Source: a virus. Taken from it: a stretch of 64,000 nucleotides of DNA. The notes beneath the pieces are model-generated. The model was not told where the DNA came from, searched no databases, and was given only the letters and a program-made list of their open reading frames with translations. The position numbers were made by a program, and so were the translations under genes. Below, in pieces: positions 49,808 through 56,324 of this stretch (position 1 is its first letter; every line of letters begins with the position of its first letter). The stretch is from positions 39,808 through 103,807 of the IMG/VR virus record IMGVR_UViG_3300043411_001118. One strand, written 5' to 3'.

Positions 49808-49812
49808 ATATT

Positions 49813-49896
49813 TTATACTACATGTAATTGTGAGGCTAGATATAAAATCCCCACAAAGCTAGTTCCGTAAAGAACAAATTTAATTATCTCGTTCAT
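49813..49896 (-). CDS. 27-aa membrane peptide
   Basis: Reads MNEIIKFVLYGTSFVGILYL then ASQLHVV and TAA. GAGGTGAAG provides a strong ribosome site and the ATG directly follows the TAA of the lipoprotein gene. One hydrophobic span. The tight fit between lipoprotein and terminator argues for translation. Confidence 0.5.
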   Translation of the reverse strand: MNEIIKFVLYGTSFVGILYLASQLHVV

Positions 49897-50196
49897 TTAC
49901 TTCACCTCAGTTTCACTAGGCTTTCCAAAAAGTCCATCAAGCACACCAGTTCGGCGCGTGATCTCAACTTCTTGTTGCTTTCTGGAAATCCAGTAAGCAG
50001 TATCCTTATCAGCAGTAGCCTTACCATTGGTGATAAGTCCATTTGCTGCATCTCCGAATGCTCTAATCCCGGCAGCGTCACCTGCTAACATGACGTGGCC
50101 CTCTCCAAATGGTGATGGCGTATACGCAACACCACAAGCAGACAGGATACACGCGAGAATTCCCGCGAATAATGTAATTAACAATGTTTGAACCAT
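49897..50196 (-). CDS. Small lipoprotein, 99 aa
   Basis: Start at ATG 50194-50196 with AAAGG upstream; the frame extends to 50232 only through a terminator. MVQTLLITLFAGILACILSAC ends in a lipobox. The mature part is short and hydrophilic (GEGHVMLAGDAAGIRAFGD, WISRKQQEVEITRR). It may modify the envelope during infection. No family recognised. Confidence 0.58.
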   Translation of the reverse strand: MVQTLLITLFAGILACILSACGVAYTPSPFGEGHVMLAGDAAGIRAFGDAANGLITNGKATADKDTAYWISRKQQEVEITRRTGVLDGLFGKPSETEVK

Positions 50197-50208
50197 AATT
50201 AACCTTTC

Positions 50209-50230
50209 AAAAAACCGGGCATAATTGCCC
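50209..50230 (-). terminator. Terminator, second of a tandem pair
   Basis: Minus strand GGGCA-ATTA-TGCCC, GG, then TTTTTT. Confidence 0.7.
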
Positions 50231-50233
50231 ATT

Positions 50234-50255
50234 TAAAACGGAGCCTAATTGCTCC
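50234..50255 (-). terminator. Terminator, first of a tandem pair
   Basis: Minus strand GGAGC-AATTAG-GCTCC-G then TTTT. A third hairpin lies just upstream (CTTGCC 50255-50260 with GGCAAG 50283-50288, containing one GGACGATT word). Confidence 0.6.
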
Positions 50256-50333
50256 TTGCCCAAATCGTCCCTGGACAATCTCGGCAAGCTCAACCATCCC
50301 ACATATTAACTATCGACACATCTCCAAAAAACT

Positions 50334-50552
50334 TTAGATCTTTCCCATCAAATCCATGATAACTACTTCTCTAAGATCCATGTGAAAAGCCAGTTCCCGA
50401 ATCTCGTGTAATTTAACAAACTCCCTCATCAATCGTTGAGTCGTTTCTAAATCCTTGAAGGTGAATCGATTCGATTTATCTTGCTTGACCGCTTGCTCGA
50501 TGTGCAGCGCCAATGAAATCAAATCAACTTTATCGCTTGTAGTTCTATACAT
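50334..50552 (-). CDS. Hypothetical protein, 72 aa
   Basis: ATG at 50550-50552 with GGAGAG 5 bases before, two bases after the upstream stop. MYRTTSDKVDLISLALHIEQ, fully helical. An earlier in-frame ATG at 50576 would overlap the previous gene. No family recognised. Confidence 0.55.
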   Translation of the reverse strand: MYRTTSDKVDLISLALHIEQAVKQDKSNRFTFKDLETTQRLMREFVKLHEIRELAFHMDLREVVIMDLMGKI

Positions 50553-50554
50553 TT

Positions 50555-50758
50555 TTACTCTCCAAATCCTATACATTCAACAATTGCCGGTTCCAATTGC
50601 AATGCCCTTGTCAGCATTTCGAATATCTCTTTTTGATCGCTAGAAGTGACTATCTCGGTTTGAACTCCAAAATCTTCACTAAGAAAACTTAGTTCGTAAA
50701 AAAATTCTTCACGAACGTCATCATAAATTTTCTCTAAAACTATTTTTTCGTATGACAT
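50555..50758 (-). CDS. Hypothetical protein, 67 aa
   Basis: Acidic helical protein MSYEKIVLEKIYDDVREEFF with a C-terminal half TSSDQKEIFEMLTRALQ. Starts 2 bases after the previous stop. No family recognised. Confidence 0.55.
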   Translation of the reverse strand: MSYEKIVLEKIYDDVREEFFYELSFLSEDFGVQTEIVTSSDQKEIFEMLTRALQLEPAIVECIGFGE

Positions 50759-50760
50759 AA

Positions 50761-51000
50761 TTATTCCTCAAAAGTGTGTTTGGATTTATTGAGAATGTAG
50801 TCTTGGCATTGTGTAATATTCTCTGAAGGAAGACCGAAGTTTCCCAATATTTGACTTGTTCTCTTTAGTTCTGAGACTGAACGAGTTACTGACGTTGGTT
50901 CGTTTAAGAAATATTTTCGTTGTGCTAAGATAAATAGTTTTACGACCGGTTTGAATCGACTGGTCATATCCAGGGAACTAATTAATTTTCCAATCGTCAT
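50761..51000 (-). CDS. Hypothetical protein, 79 aa
   Basis: ATG 50998-51000 with AGGAGA 6 bases before. MTIGKLISSLDMTSRFKPVV then VTRSVSELKRTSQIL. First gene after the promoter at 51031. No family recognised. Confidence 0.58.
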   Translation of the reverse strand: MTIGKLISSLDMTSRFKPVVKLFILAQRKYFLNEPTSVTRSVSELKRTSQILGNFGLPSENITQCQDYILNKSKHTFEE

Positions 51001-51030
51001 GATGTATCTCCTATCAATCTTTACTTCTAT

Positions 51031-51060
51031 ATGATGCCACAATCTTTCCAAATGTGTCAA
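51031..51060 (-). promoter_or_regulatory. Early promoter of the TTGACA-18-CATCAT type
   Basis: TTGACA (51055-51060), 18 bases, CATCAT (51031-51036). It is back to back with the Hsp20 promoter on the other strand, only 9 bases separating the two -35 boxes. Confidence 0.6.
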
Positions 51061-51069
51061 CTATTTTCA

Positions 51070-51098
51070 TTGAAATTATTGGAAACAGTGTTTATAAT
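51070..51098 (+). promoter_or_regulatory. Sigma70-type promoter of hsp20
   Basis: TTGAAA (51070-51075), exactly 17 bases, TATAAT (51093-51098), 35 bases before the hsp20 ATG. Confidence 0.75.
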
Positions 51099-51133
51099 AG
51101 TAAGTGCCTAATTTTTAAGGGAGATAACTAAAG

Positions 51134-51544
51134 ATGAATATTAGAACAATATTTGGAAATGATTATAAAGACTTACTCAATGGGTTTGGACCTACTGTAT
51201 TTGACTGGAAAGAACCAGCCGAAAAACCGTATCCAATCGAGGCATATGAGTCGGAGACTGGTTATATTTTGAGGATCGATGTTCCGGGTACACTTAGAGA
51301 AAACATCGATATAGAGGCTAATAGAGATAGTCTCAAAGTGTCATTTAAACGGAGTAGAGACACCCCAATGGAATTCAAGTCGATTTCGTTTGAAACCAAG
51401 AATGTGACGGCTATTGACCGGACTGTATATTTTAAACCAAAAATCGACCCCGATACGGTTGAGGCAAAATTGGTTGATGGTGTTCTTGAAATATCAGTTA
51501 AGAAAATTGTTTCGGAATCAAAAAAGAAAATTCTGATTTCCTGA
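51134..51544 (+). CDS. hsp20: Small heat-shock protein (Hsp20/alpha-crystallin), plus strand
   Basis: 136 aa with the alpha-crystallin fold: ETGYILRIDVPG, IEANRDSLKVSF and the C-terminal VEAKLVDGVLEISVKK (the G-x-L signature) followed by an IxI-like end KILIS. An ATP-independent holdase that keeps unfolded proteins soluble. Hsp20 is a frequent accessory gene in aquatic T4-like phages. It has its own promoter and terminator and is transcribed opposite to everything around it. Ribosome site GGGAG is 10 bases from the ATG. Confidence 0.92.
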   Translation: MNIRTIFGNDYKDLLNGFGPTVFDWKEPAEKPYPIEAYESETGYILRIDVPGTLRENIDIEANRDSLKVSFKRSRDTPMEFKSISFETKNVTAIDRTVYFKPKIDPDTVEAKLVDGVLEISVKKIVSESKKKILIS

Positions 51545-51574
51545 TAAATAGTAAAGCTAATGGAAATTTTTAAT

Positions 51575-51612
51575 CCCTTGCACGTCCTCCAATGTGCAGG
51601 GGATTTTTATTT
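51575..51612 (+). terminator. Terminator of hsp20
   Basis: CCCTTGCAC (51575-51583) pairs with GTGCAGGGG (51594-51602, one G-T), followed by ATTTTTATTT. Confidence 0.75.
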
Positions 51613-51642
51613 GTGTTTGATGATCAGATAGCACAAATAGAA

Positions 51643-51664
51643 ACGGGACGATTTCTCGTCCCGT
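51643..51664 (-). terminator. Terminator of gene 23
   Basis: ACGGGACGA / TCGTCCCGT, a perfect 9-bp stem with loop TTTC, followed on the minus strand by TTTCTATTT. It lies 27 bases after the gp23 stop. Confidence 0.7.
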
Positions 51665-51690
51665 TCATTAACCAATTAAGTCATTTCGAA

Positions 51691-53007
51691 TTACATCAAA
51701 TTCTTGATGTCGATAATTCTCATGTACTTGTTAGTGTTATATGTCAGTGCGCCGTCGATTGTCGATGTAGCAAACGGATTTGATACAACAGCATATCGAG
51801 TCCGGAATCCCATTTTTGGTTGGAAGCTCGACGGATCAATTGCACGAGACAATTCAAGTGGCACGTACGGACAAAAATATATGCCAGCATCCATTTCGTT
51901 GTTCCCTTTGTACACGATACATGCATAGTTCAATGCAGCACTTGGTACATAAGGATCAACGAACACTTTAAATCTCTTGTTGAGTGTACCAACAAAAGTA
52001 TTTTGGGTGTCGCCATCATGTGACAAACTATCTTCTAGTTTGCTGTCATCCAAGAGACCAGCAATCGACAGAGCCGATGCAACATCCGAAGAACAGAGGA
52101 TGTTGTTTCCACGTCCACGTCGAGTATCTTTAGCAATGTGGTTCGCTTCTCTTTCAAGCTGAAACATCAAGCCTTTGATTTTTTCTTCCATCCATCGACC
52201 GTTTGAGTCAGCGTCTAGATCGAATTCACCGGCAACCGCTGTATTGTGTTGAGCACCTTTTTTAGCGTTGTTGTAAATACGTCGAATAAACTCTCTGTTC
52301 ATTTCGGTATTGATTTCAGTTGACAGGATATTCATCAATTCTGATTCAGCATCAAGACCATGAACGTTCTTCAAGTCTTGCTGAATTTCCATTGTCCACT
52401 CGGCTTTTAGTGCGCGAGTTTTTGCTGTCGCAGTAACTTTGTCGATGGAAATCGCCATTTCAGCCATTGTTCCACCGCCAGAGGTTCCGAGTGCTTCACC
52501 GTCAGCAGTATCCATTGCTGTTCCGGGTTTGTAATCGTTCGCTCCAGTTTGACCAGCAGGAGTAGTTCCAGCTTGTGTTCCTGTTCCGGAAAATACTGTA
52601 TTAGCTTCGTCATACAGAGCCTCTGTTCCACCCTGAGTCGAATATTTTGCACGTAGCGCGAACACCAGGCCCGTAGGACCGGACATTGGTTGGTTCCCCA
52701 TGAGGTCAGTGCTCAGGAGGTTCGGCATTGCACGTCGAACAAGTGAAATGAGGATTGGATCATAACCCTTCAGGTTTGTGTTCGTAGGAAACGCACCAGA
52801 TTGGTTAGCATGAGCCGCTTCACCCAACATATCTCCACCAGAGATTTTGTTGAAGTTGTGTTGGCTTTCTAGCATTTGAGCAACAATAGCTTTGCGCTCA
52901 AAACTCTTGATGGCAGGTAATCCTTCCATCTCCAAAAGTGGCTTCCACTTTTGAACCAATCGCTCTTTCTTAGAATTGATTTGCTGTATTTCTTGTTCAA
53001 TTAACAT
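51691..53007 (-). CDS. 23: Major capsid protein (gp23)
   Basis: 438 aa, HK97-type fold as in T4 gp23. Landmarks: NFNKISGGDMLGEAAHANQSG, RRAMPNLLSTDLMGNQPMSGP, TGLVFALRAKYS, and RRGRGNNILCSSDVASALS, FKVFVDPYVPS, and ELSRAIDPSSFQPKMGFRTRY. The scissile site for gp21 is predicted after E63 (LGE, then AA), next to T4's E65. Late promoter CTAAATAA 39 bases upstream; terminator downstream. Its C-terminus is complete. Confidence 0.96.
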   Translation of the reverse strand: MLIEQEIQQINSKKERLVQKWKPLLEMEGLPAIKSFERKAIVAQMLESQHNFNKISGGDMLGEAAHANQSGAFPTNTNLKGYDPILISLVRRAMPNLLSTDLMGNQPMSGPTGLVFALRAKYSTQGGTEALYDEANTVFSGTGTQAGTTPAGQTGANDYKPGTAMDTADGEALGTSGGGTMAEMAISIDKVTATAKTRALKAEWTMEIQQDLKNVHGLDAESELMNILSTEINTEMNREFIRRIYNNAKKGAQHNTAVAGEFDLDADSNGRWMEEKIKGLMFQLEREANHIAKDTRRGRGNNILCSSDVASALSIAGLLDDSKLEDSLSHDGDTQNTFVGTLNKRFKVFVDPYVPSAALNYACIVYKGNNEMDAGIYFCPYVPLELSRAIDPSSFQPKMGFRTRYAVVSNPFATSTIDGALTYNTNKYMRIIDIKNLM

Positions 53008-53045
53008 TTTTTTCTCCGGTTCCTAAAATCTATATTTCGTAATGT

Positions 53046-53053
53046 TTATTTAG
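53046..53053 (-). promoter_or_regulatory. Late promoter of gene 23
   Basis: CTAAATAA on the minus strand, 39 bases before the ATG. Confidence 0.65.
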
Positions 53054-53070
53054 ACTTTCAAAAATTTCAT

Positions 53071-54606
53071 TTATCGAACTGTACCTTTAATGACTTTTGC
53101 CAATGCTGAAACTTCTGAATCGACAGCCGCTTCTTCTTTAATAAGCGAGCCGTTACCCAATGCAGTTTCTAGCAATTGCTTGCCCTTAGAGGTTTTCTTC
53201 GAACTGTATACTTCCTTGAGTTGGTTAATATTTTTAACAAACTCTTCTTTTGTTTTTGTCGAAACTTGTTCCATCAATGGTCGAAGTTTTGACTGTTCAG
53301 AAAGTGGAAGATCCTTAATGGATTTTTCGATCAATGAACGTTTCTGTTCTTTGATGATGCGAAGTTTGAGTTTTTTATTTTCTTTTGTTAAAGAAATTTG
53401 ATTCTCAAGTTCTTCGTTCAATTTTTTCTTCAGTTGCTTAGTTTCAGCAATTTTTTGTTCTGCTAAATCTAATTTGTTATCTGGAAGATTAATATTGTGA
53501 TTCGAAAATACTACTTGAAGATCGCGCACAACACCTTCAGCAAGTTCAGAAACTAGTCCCGCTTGAAGCGCAACTCTGTTTTCTTTAGCCCACTGAGTGG
53601 TAACGTGATCGAGGTATCGATCTAGAGCTTCGGTGAGCGTACCCATCTGACCCTTGATCGCTTCGTTCAATTTCTTCTTGAAGACTTTGTTCAGTTTTGA
53701 ACAATGACTCTTAAGAGTAGTTTCATAAATCAGACTTGCTTTTTTCTTGAAGTCAGATTCAGAAAGAGAATTTTTGCCCTTAACAATAACGGCAATATCT
53801 TCCTGGATACTCTTTGGGAGTTCGACTTCTAGTTCTTTTTCATCATCTTCAGACAATTTTTCTTCGTCTTCGTCGCCTTCAGCTTCAACGACTTTCTTTT
53901 CTTCCTCGTCATCACCTTCAGCTTCAACTACTTTCTTTTCTTCCTCATCGTCACCTTCGGCTTCGGAGACTTTCTCTTTGTCTTCCTCGTCTTTTTTAGC
54001 AAAAGGATTTTCGCCCTCATCGACTTTCTTTTCTTCCTCATCTTCGGCTTCCGCGAATGGCTTATTTTTATCGCCATCATCTCCAGCCTTATCAGAAATT
54101 TCATCGTCAGAAATTAGATCTTTTTTATCGCCGTCAACTTCGACTTCATCTTCTTCGGTTGAGATCGACCAATCGATAAGTTTTTCTAATTCTTCATCGT
54201 CATCTTCGCCTTCGGAGACTTTCTCTTCATCGTCTTTTTTAGCGAATGGGTTTCCGGCTTCATCGACTTTCTTTTCTTCCTTGTCATCACCTTCAGCTTC
54301 GACAACTTTCTCTTTGTCCTCTTCGTCTGAATCAGCTTCGGCTAGTTTTTCTTCGTCTTCGTCGCCCTCAGCTTCGACAACTTTCTTTTCTTCCTCATCG
54401 TCGCCTTCAGCTTCAGCAACAGGTGCTTTACCAACGGCGGCAGCAGCTTTTTCGCTAGCTGGATCATTTTCGATAGTAGTGGCATCTTTACCGATACCAG
54501 CACTGTATTTTCCTTGGGCCGCAAGTTCGGCTTCATTAAGCTCCTTTAACAGCGAGGCTGTTTTAGTTAGTGTCGATTTGCTCAGTGCCGGTCTTAGATT
54601 AGCCAT
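53071..54606 (-). CDS. 22: Prohead scaffold core protein (gp22) with a long acidic repeat insert
   Basis: The C-terminal 230 residues (SIQEDIAVIVKGKNSLSESDF onwards, with LDRYLDHVTTQWAKENRVAL) match the T4 gp22 scaffold, a helical coiled coil later cut up by gp21. N-terminal to it about 215 residues are made of repeats of EAEGDDEEEKKVV and related words (also NPFAKKDEEDK twice), giving 511 aa instead of about 270. The insert is extremely acidic. The reverse strand is open over this whole stretch (53747-54802, Ser-rich) as a codon artefact. Confidence 0.85.
   Translation of the reverse strand: MANLRPALSKSTLTKTASLLKELNEAELAAQGKYSAGIGKDATTIENDPASEKAAAAVGKAPVAEAEGDDEEEKKVVEAEGDEDEEKLAEADSDEEDKEKVVEAEGDDKEEKKVDEAGNPFAKKDDEEKVSEGEDDDEELEKLIDWSISTEEDEVEVDGDKKDLISDDEISDKAGDDGDKNKPFAEAEDEEEKKVDEGENPFAKKDEEDKEKVSEAEGDDEEEKKVVEAEGDDEEEKKVVEAEGDEDEEKLSEDDEKELEVELPKSIQEDIAVIVKGKNSLSESDFKKKASLIYETTLKSHCSKLNKVFKKKLNEAIKGQMGTLTEALDRYLDHVTTQWAKENRVALQAGLVSELAEGVVRDLQVVFSNHNINLPDNKLDLAEQKIAETKQLKKKLNEELENQISLTKENKKLKLRIIKEQKRSLIEKSIKDLPLSEQSKLRPLMEQVSTKTKEEFVKNINQLKEVYSSKKTSKGKQLLETALGNGSLIKEEAAVDSEVSALAKVIKGTVR
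53850..54440 (-). repeat. Imperfect coding repeats, acidic region of gp22
   Basis: Repeated 30-40 base units rich in CTTCTTCG/CATCGTC (plus strand) encode the EAEGDDEEEKKVVEAEG words. Repeats are degenerate but several neighbouring copies are nearly identical, so copy-number change is expected. Confidence 0.8.
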
Positions 54607-54631
54607 TTACGTTTCTCCAGAAAAACTAAAT

Positions 54632-54639
54632 TTATTTAG
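54632..54639 (-). promoter_or_regulatory. Late promoter of gene 22
   Basis: CTAAATAA on the minus strand, 26 bases before the ATG. Confidence 0.6.
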
Positions 54640-54662
54640 TGTTGTTATTACTTTGAAGTATC

Positions 54663-55340
54663 TTAAAATTTCCCCATTCGATGTTTTCCCATTAAAATAT
54701 CAGCGAAAATCTTCAAATAGGTTGCGTTCTTTTTTTCCTCGTTCATCGTCAAAGATGCGGCATTTATGGTCTTTTTTAGCTTCTTTGCTTCTGTTTCTGT
54801 GAGGATGCCGTTTTCAAAAAGGTATTCTTTACATTCGAGAATTCCATTAACAAATGCTTCTGGTGCAGATGGATCAGAAACGATGTCAATTGTTGATAAC
54901 CACAAATCTTCCTGGACGATATCGACTCCATTTTCATTTGCTCGAAGTGATCCCAATGCCCTGGATGAAACACCAATCTGTACATTGTCTTTCAGAAGTG
55001 CTTTGACAATATTTCCTACAGGAGTATCTAAAATTTTTGCTTTACCAATGTAATTCGCGCCCTCTTTGTGGAGAGAAACAATCTTGTGTGACGCTCGTTC
55101 GTAATTAATTCGTGGGCTGTCTGGATGATTTAATTCTCCGACCGCTAAGTTAGTTAGAATTTTTTCTTGGACGAATTGTTGAACGGCTTTATCCATGATT
55201 TTTTCTGGATAAATTCTTCCGTTTCGATTTTGAACATCGGCCTGAAGGAAAATTCCCTCGATGTAATAACTGACTTCTCCACCTTCGTTTGCTTCAACGA
55301 GTGGTTTAACAGAATCAATACGTTCAACAATCAGTTTCAC
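54663..55340 (-). CDS. 21: Prohead protease (gp21)
   Basis: 225 aa like T4 gp21 (212). VGELNHPDSPRINYERASH carries the catalytic His and QIGVSSRALGSL the catalytic Ser (T4 S140 region), as in the U9/herpes-type prohead proteases. It cleaves gp23, gp22 and internal proteins at (L/I)xE sites during head maturation. Located directly between its substrates' genes and the portal block. Confidence 0.92.
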   Translation of the reverse strand: MKLIVERIDSVKPLVEANEGGEVSYYIEGIFLQADVQNRNGRIYPEKIMDKAVQQFVQEKILTNLAVGELNHPDSPRINYERASHKIVSLHKEGANYIGKAKILDTPVGNIVKALLKDNVQIGVSSRALGSLRANENGVDIVQEDLWLSTIDIVSDPSAPEAFVNGILECKEYLFENGILTETEAKKLKKTINAASLTMNEEKKNATYLKIFADILMGKHRMGKF

Positions 55341-55754
55341 TTATAGATCTCCCGATGGCCAAGTAAATCCGACTCGCTTAAGATTCAAAATAATTGTATA
55401 TCCGCTAGCTGCCGTGAAATTTCTCGTTGACAGAAGAATGTCGCCTGTTGGAGTGACCGAATTATCCGGAATTGGTGCGGCCATTTCTTCATCTAATCGG
55501 AGCATCCCATCACCACTTAACACAACGGCGGTTGCATCGGTTGCACCGTCAAACGTCAATACAACAGAACCACCAGTAATGTTGTATGCAATTTTATTGA
55601 TATTAAATTTTGCGCCAGCTTGGTGTCCTGTGAATGTTGAAGCATCAACTTTCAAGACGCTAGCTTCACCAGTTCCATCCGAAACGTTGGTTAGTTTCAA
55701 GACGACCGTACTTGGATTTTGTTTCAAGACCTGTGTGGTTACGACATCAGCCAT
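55341..55754 (-). CDS. Conserved virion structural protein
   Basis: 137 aa beginning MADVVTTQVLKQNPSTVVLK then LTNVSDGTGEASVLKVDAS and ending NLKRVGFTW. This protein is typical of aquatic T4-like phages at this position, between the core proteins and gp21. All-beta, so possibly a head decoration or neck protein. Stop and the gp21 start are adjacent. Confidence 0.65.
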   Translation of the reverse strand: MADVVTTQVLKQNPSTVVLKLTNVSDGTGEASVLKVDASTFTGHQAGAKFNINKIAYNITGGSVVLTFDGATDATAVVLSGDGMLRLDEEMAAPIPDNSVTPTGDILLSTRNFTAASGYTIILNLKRVGFTWPSGDL

Positions 55755-55755
55755 T

Positions 55756-56157
55756 TTAGTTTTTCACCGAGCTAAAAGCGAATTCCAACATTTTTAAAAA
55801 TCCACCTTTACCAGATGAAACTTTCTCAACAAAAACTCCACGATTTTTTTCACTCTTGAAGGCTTCATAGACTTGAACCAGCGCACCCGCACTGATCGAA
55901 TCTACGTCCATTGAAGAACCGTCCTTGAATTTTACCTGAGATGTTTTGTGAGTCTCTGAAATACTCTTAAGATCTGAAATGACATCTTCAGTTAGACTTG
56001 GTTTACCAAAAAGATTTTGAGCAACATTTCTTTTAAGTTCAGAAATTCTTAGTGCAATCTTATCTCGGAGAACTGAATGAACAGCTTCTCGAACACCACT
56101 GGCATCTTTTTTTCTTGCACAGTTAACAATATTTTCTAATTTCGACTGATTCTTCAT
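55756..56157 (-). CDS. Prohead core protein (gp68-like)
   Basis: 133 aa. DASGVREAVHSVLRDKIALRISELKRNVAQNLFGK is the conserved core-protein motif of T4-like phages; the rest includes a DNA/actin-like basic loop (KFKDGSSMDVDSIS). Follows the small gp67-like gene. Assembly-core role inferred from position and motif. Confidence 0.65.
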   Translation of the reverse strand: MKNQSKLENIVNCARKKDASGVREAVHSVLRDKIALRISELKRNVAQNLFGKPSLTEDVISDLKSISETHKTSQVKFKDGSSMDVDSISAGALVQVYEAFKSEKNRGVFVEKVSSGKGGFLKMLEFAFSSVKN

Positions 56158-56158
56158 C

Positions 56159-56305
56159 TTACTTCTCTCTTGATTTTGGTTTTTCGGTCACAGGCTTTTC
56201 GATCACAGGTTTAACTGCTTCTTTCTTGACTTCCTTTTGCGGAACTTCTTTTGGTTGCTCAGAACCAACATAAGGCGTTCCAGAATATCCACCACGTCTT
56301 TCCAT
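56159..56305 (-). CDS. Small prohead core protein (gp67-like), 48 aa
   Basis: Reads MERRGGYSGTPYVGSEQ, then PKEVPQKEVKKEAVKPVIEK and PVTEKPKSREK before TAA. Pro/Lys/Glu-rich and highly charged, in the place of T4 gene 67 (PIP) between portal and gp68. AGAGGA precedes the ATG, and the stop lies one base from the next start. The family match is by position and composition only. Confidence 0.6.
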   Translation of the reverse strand: MERRGGYSGTPYVGSEQPKEVPQKEVKKEAVKPVIEKPVTEKPKSREK

Positions 56306-56324
56306 ACGATTTCCTCTTTGTTAT

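Noticed and set aside
53747-54802. A 351-codon Ser-rich open frame on the plus strand
   Set aside because: It is the exact antisense of the Glu/Asp/Lys repeats of gp22, whose codons read as Ser/Phe on the other strand; no ribosome site and no protein-like composition.
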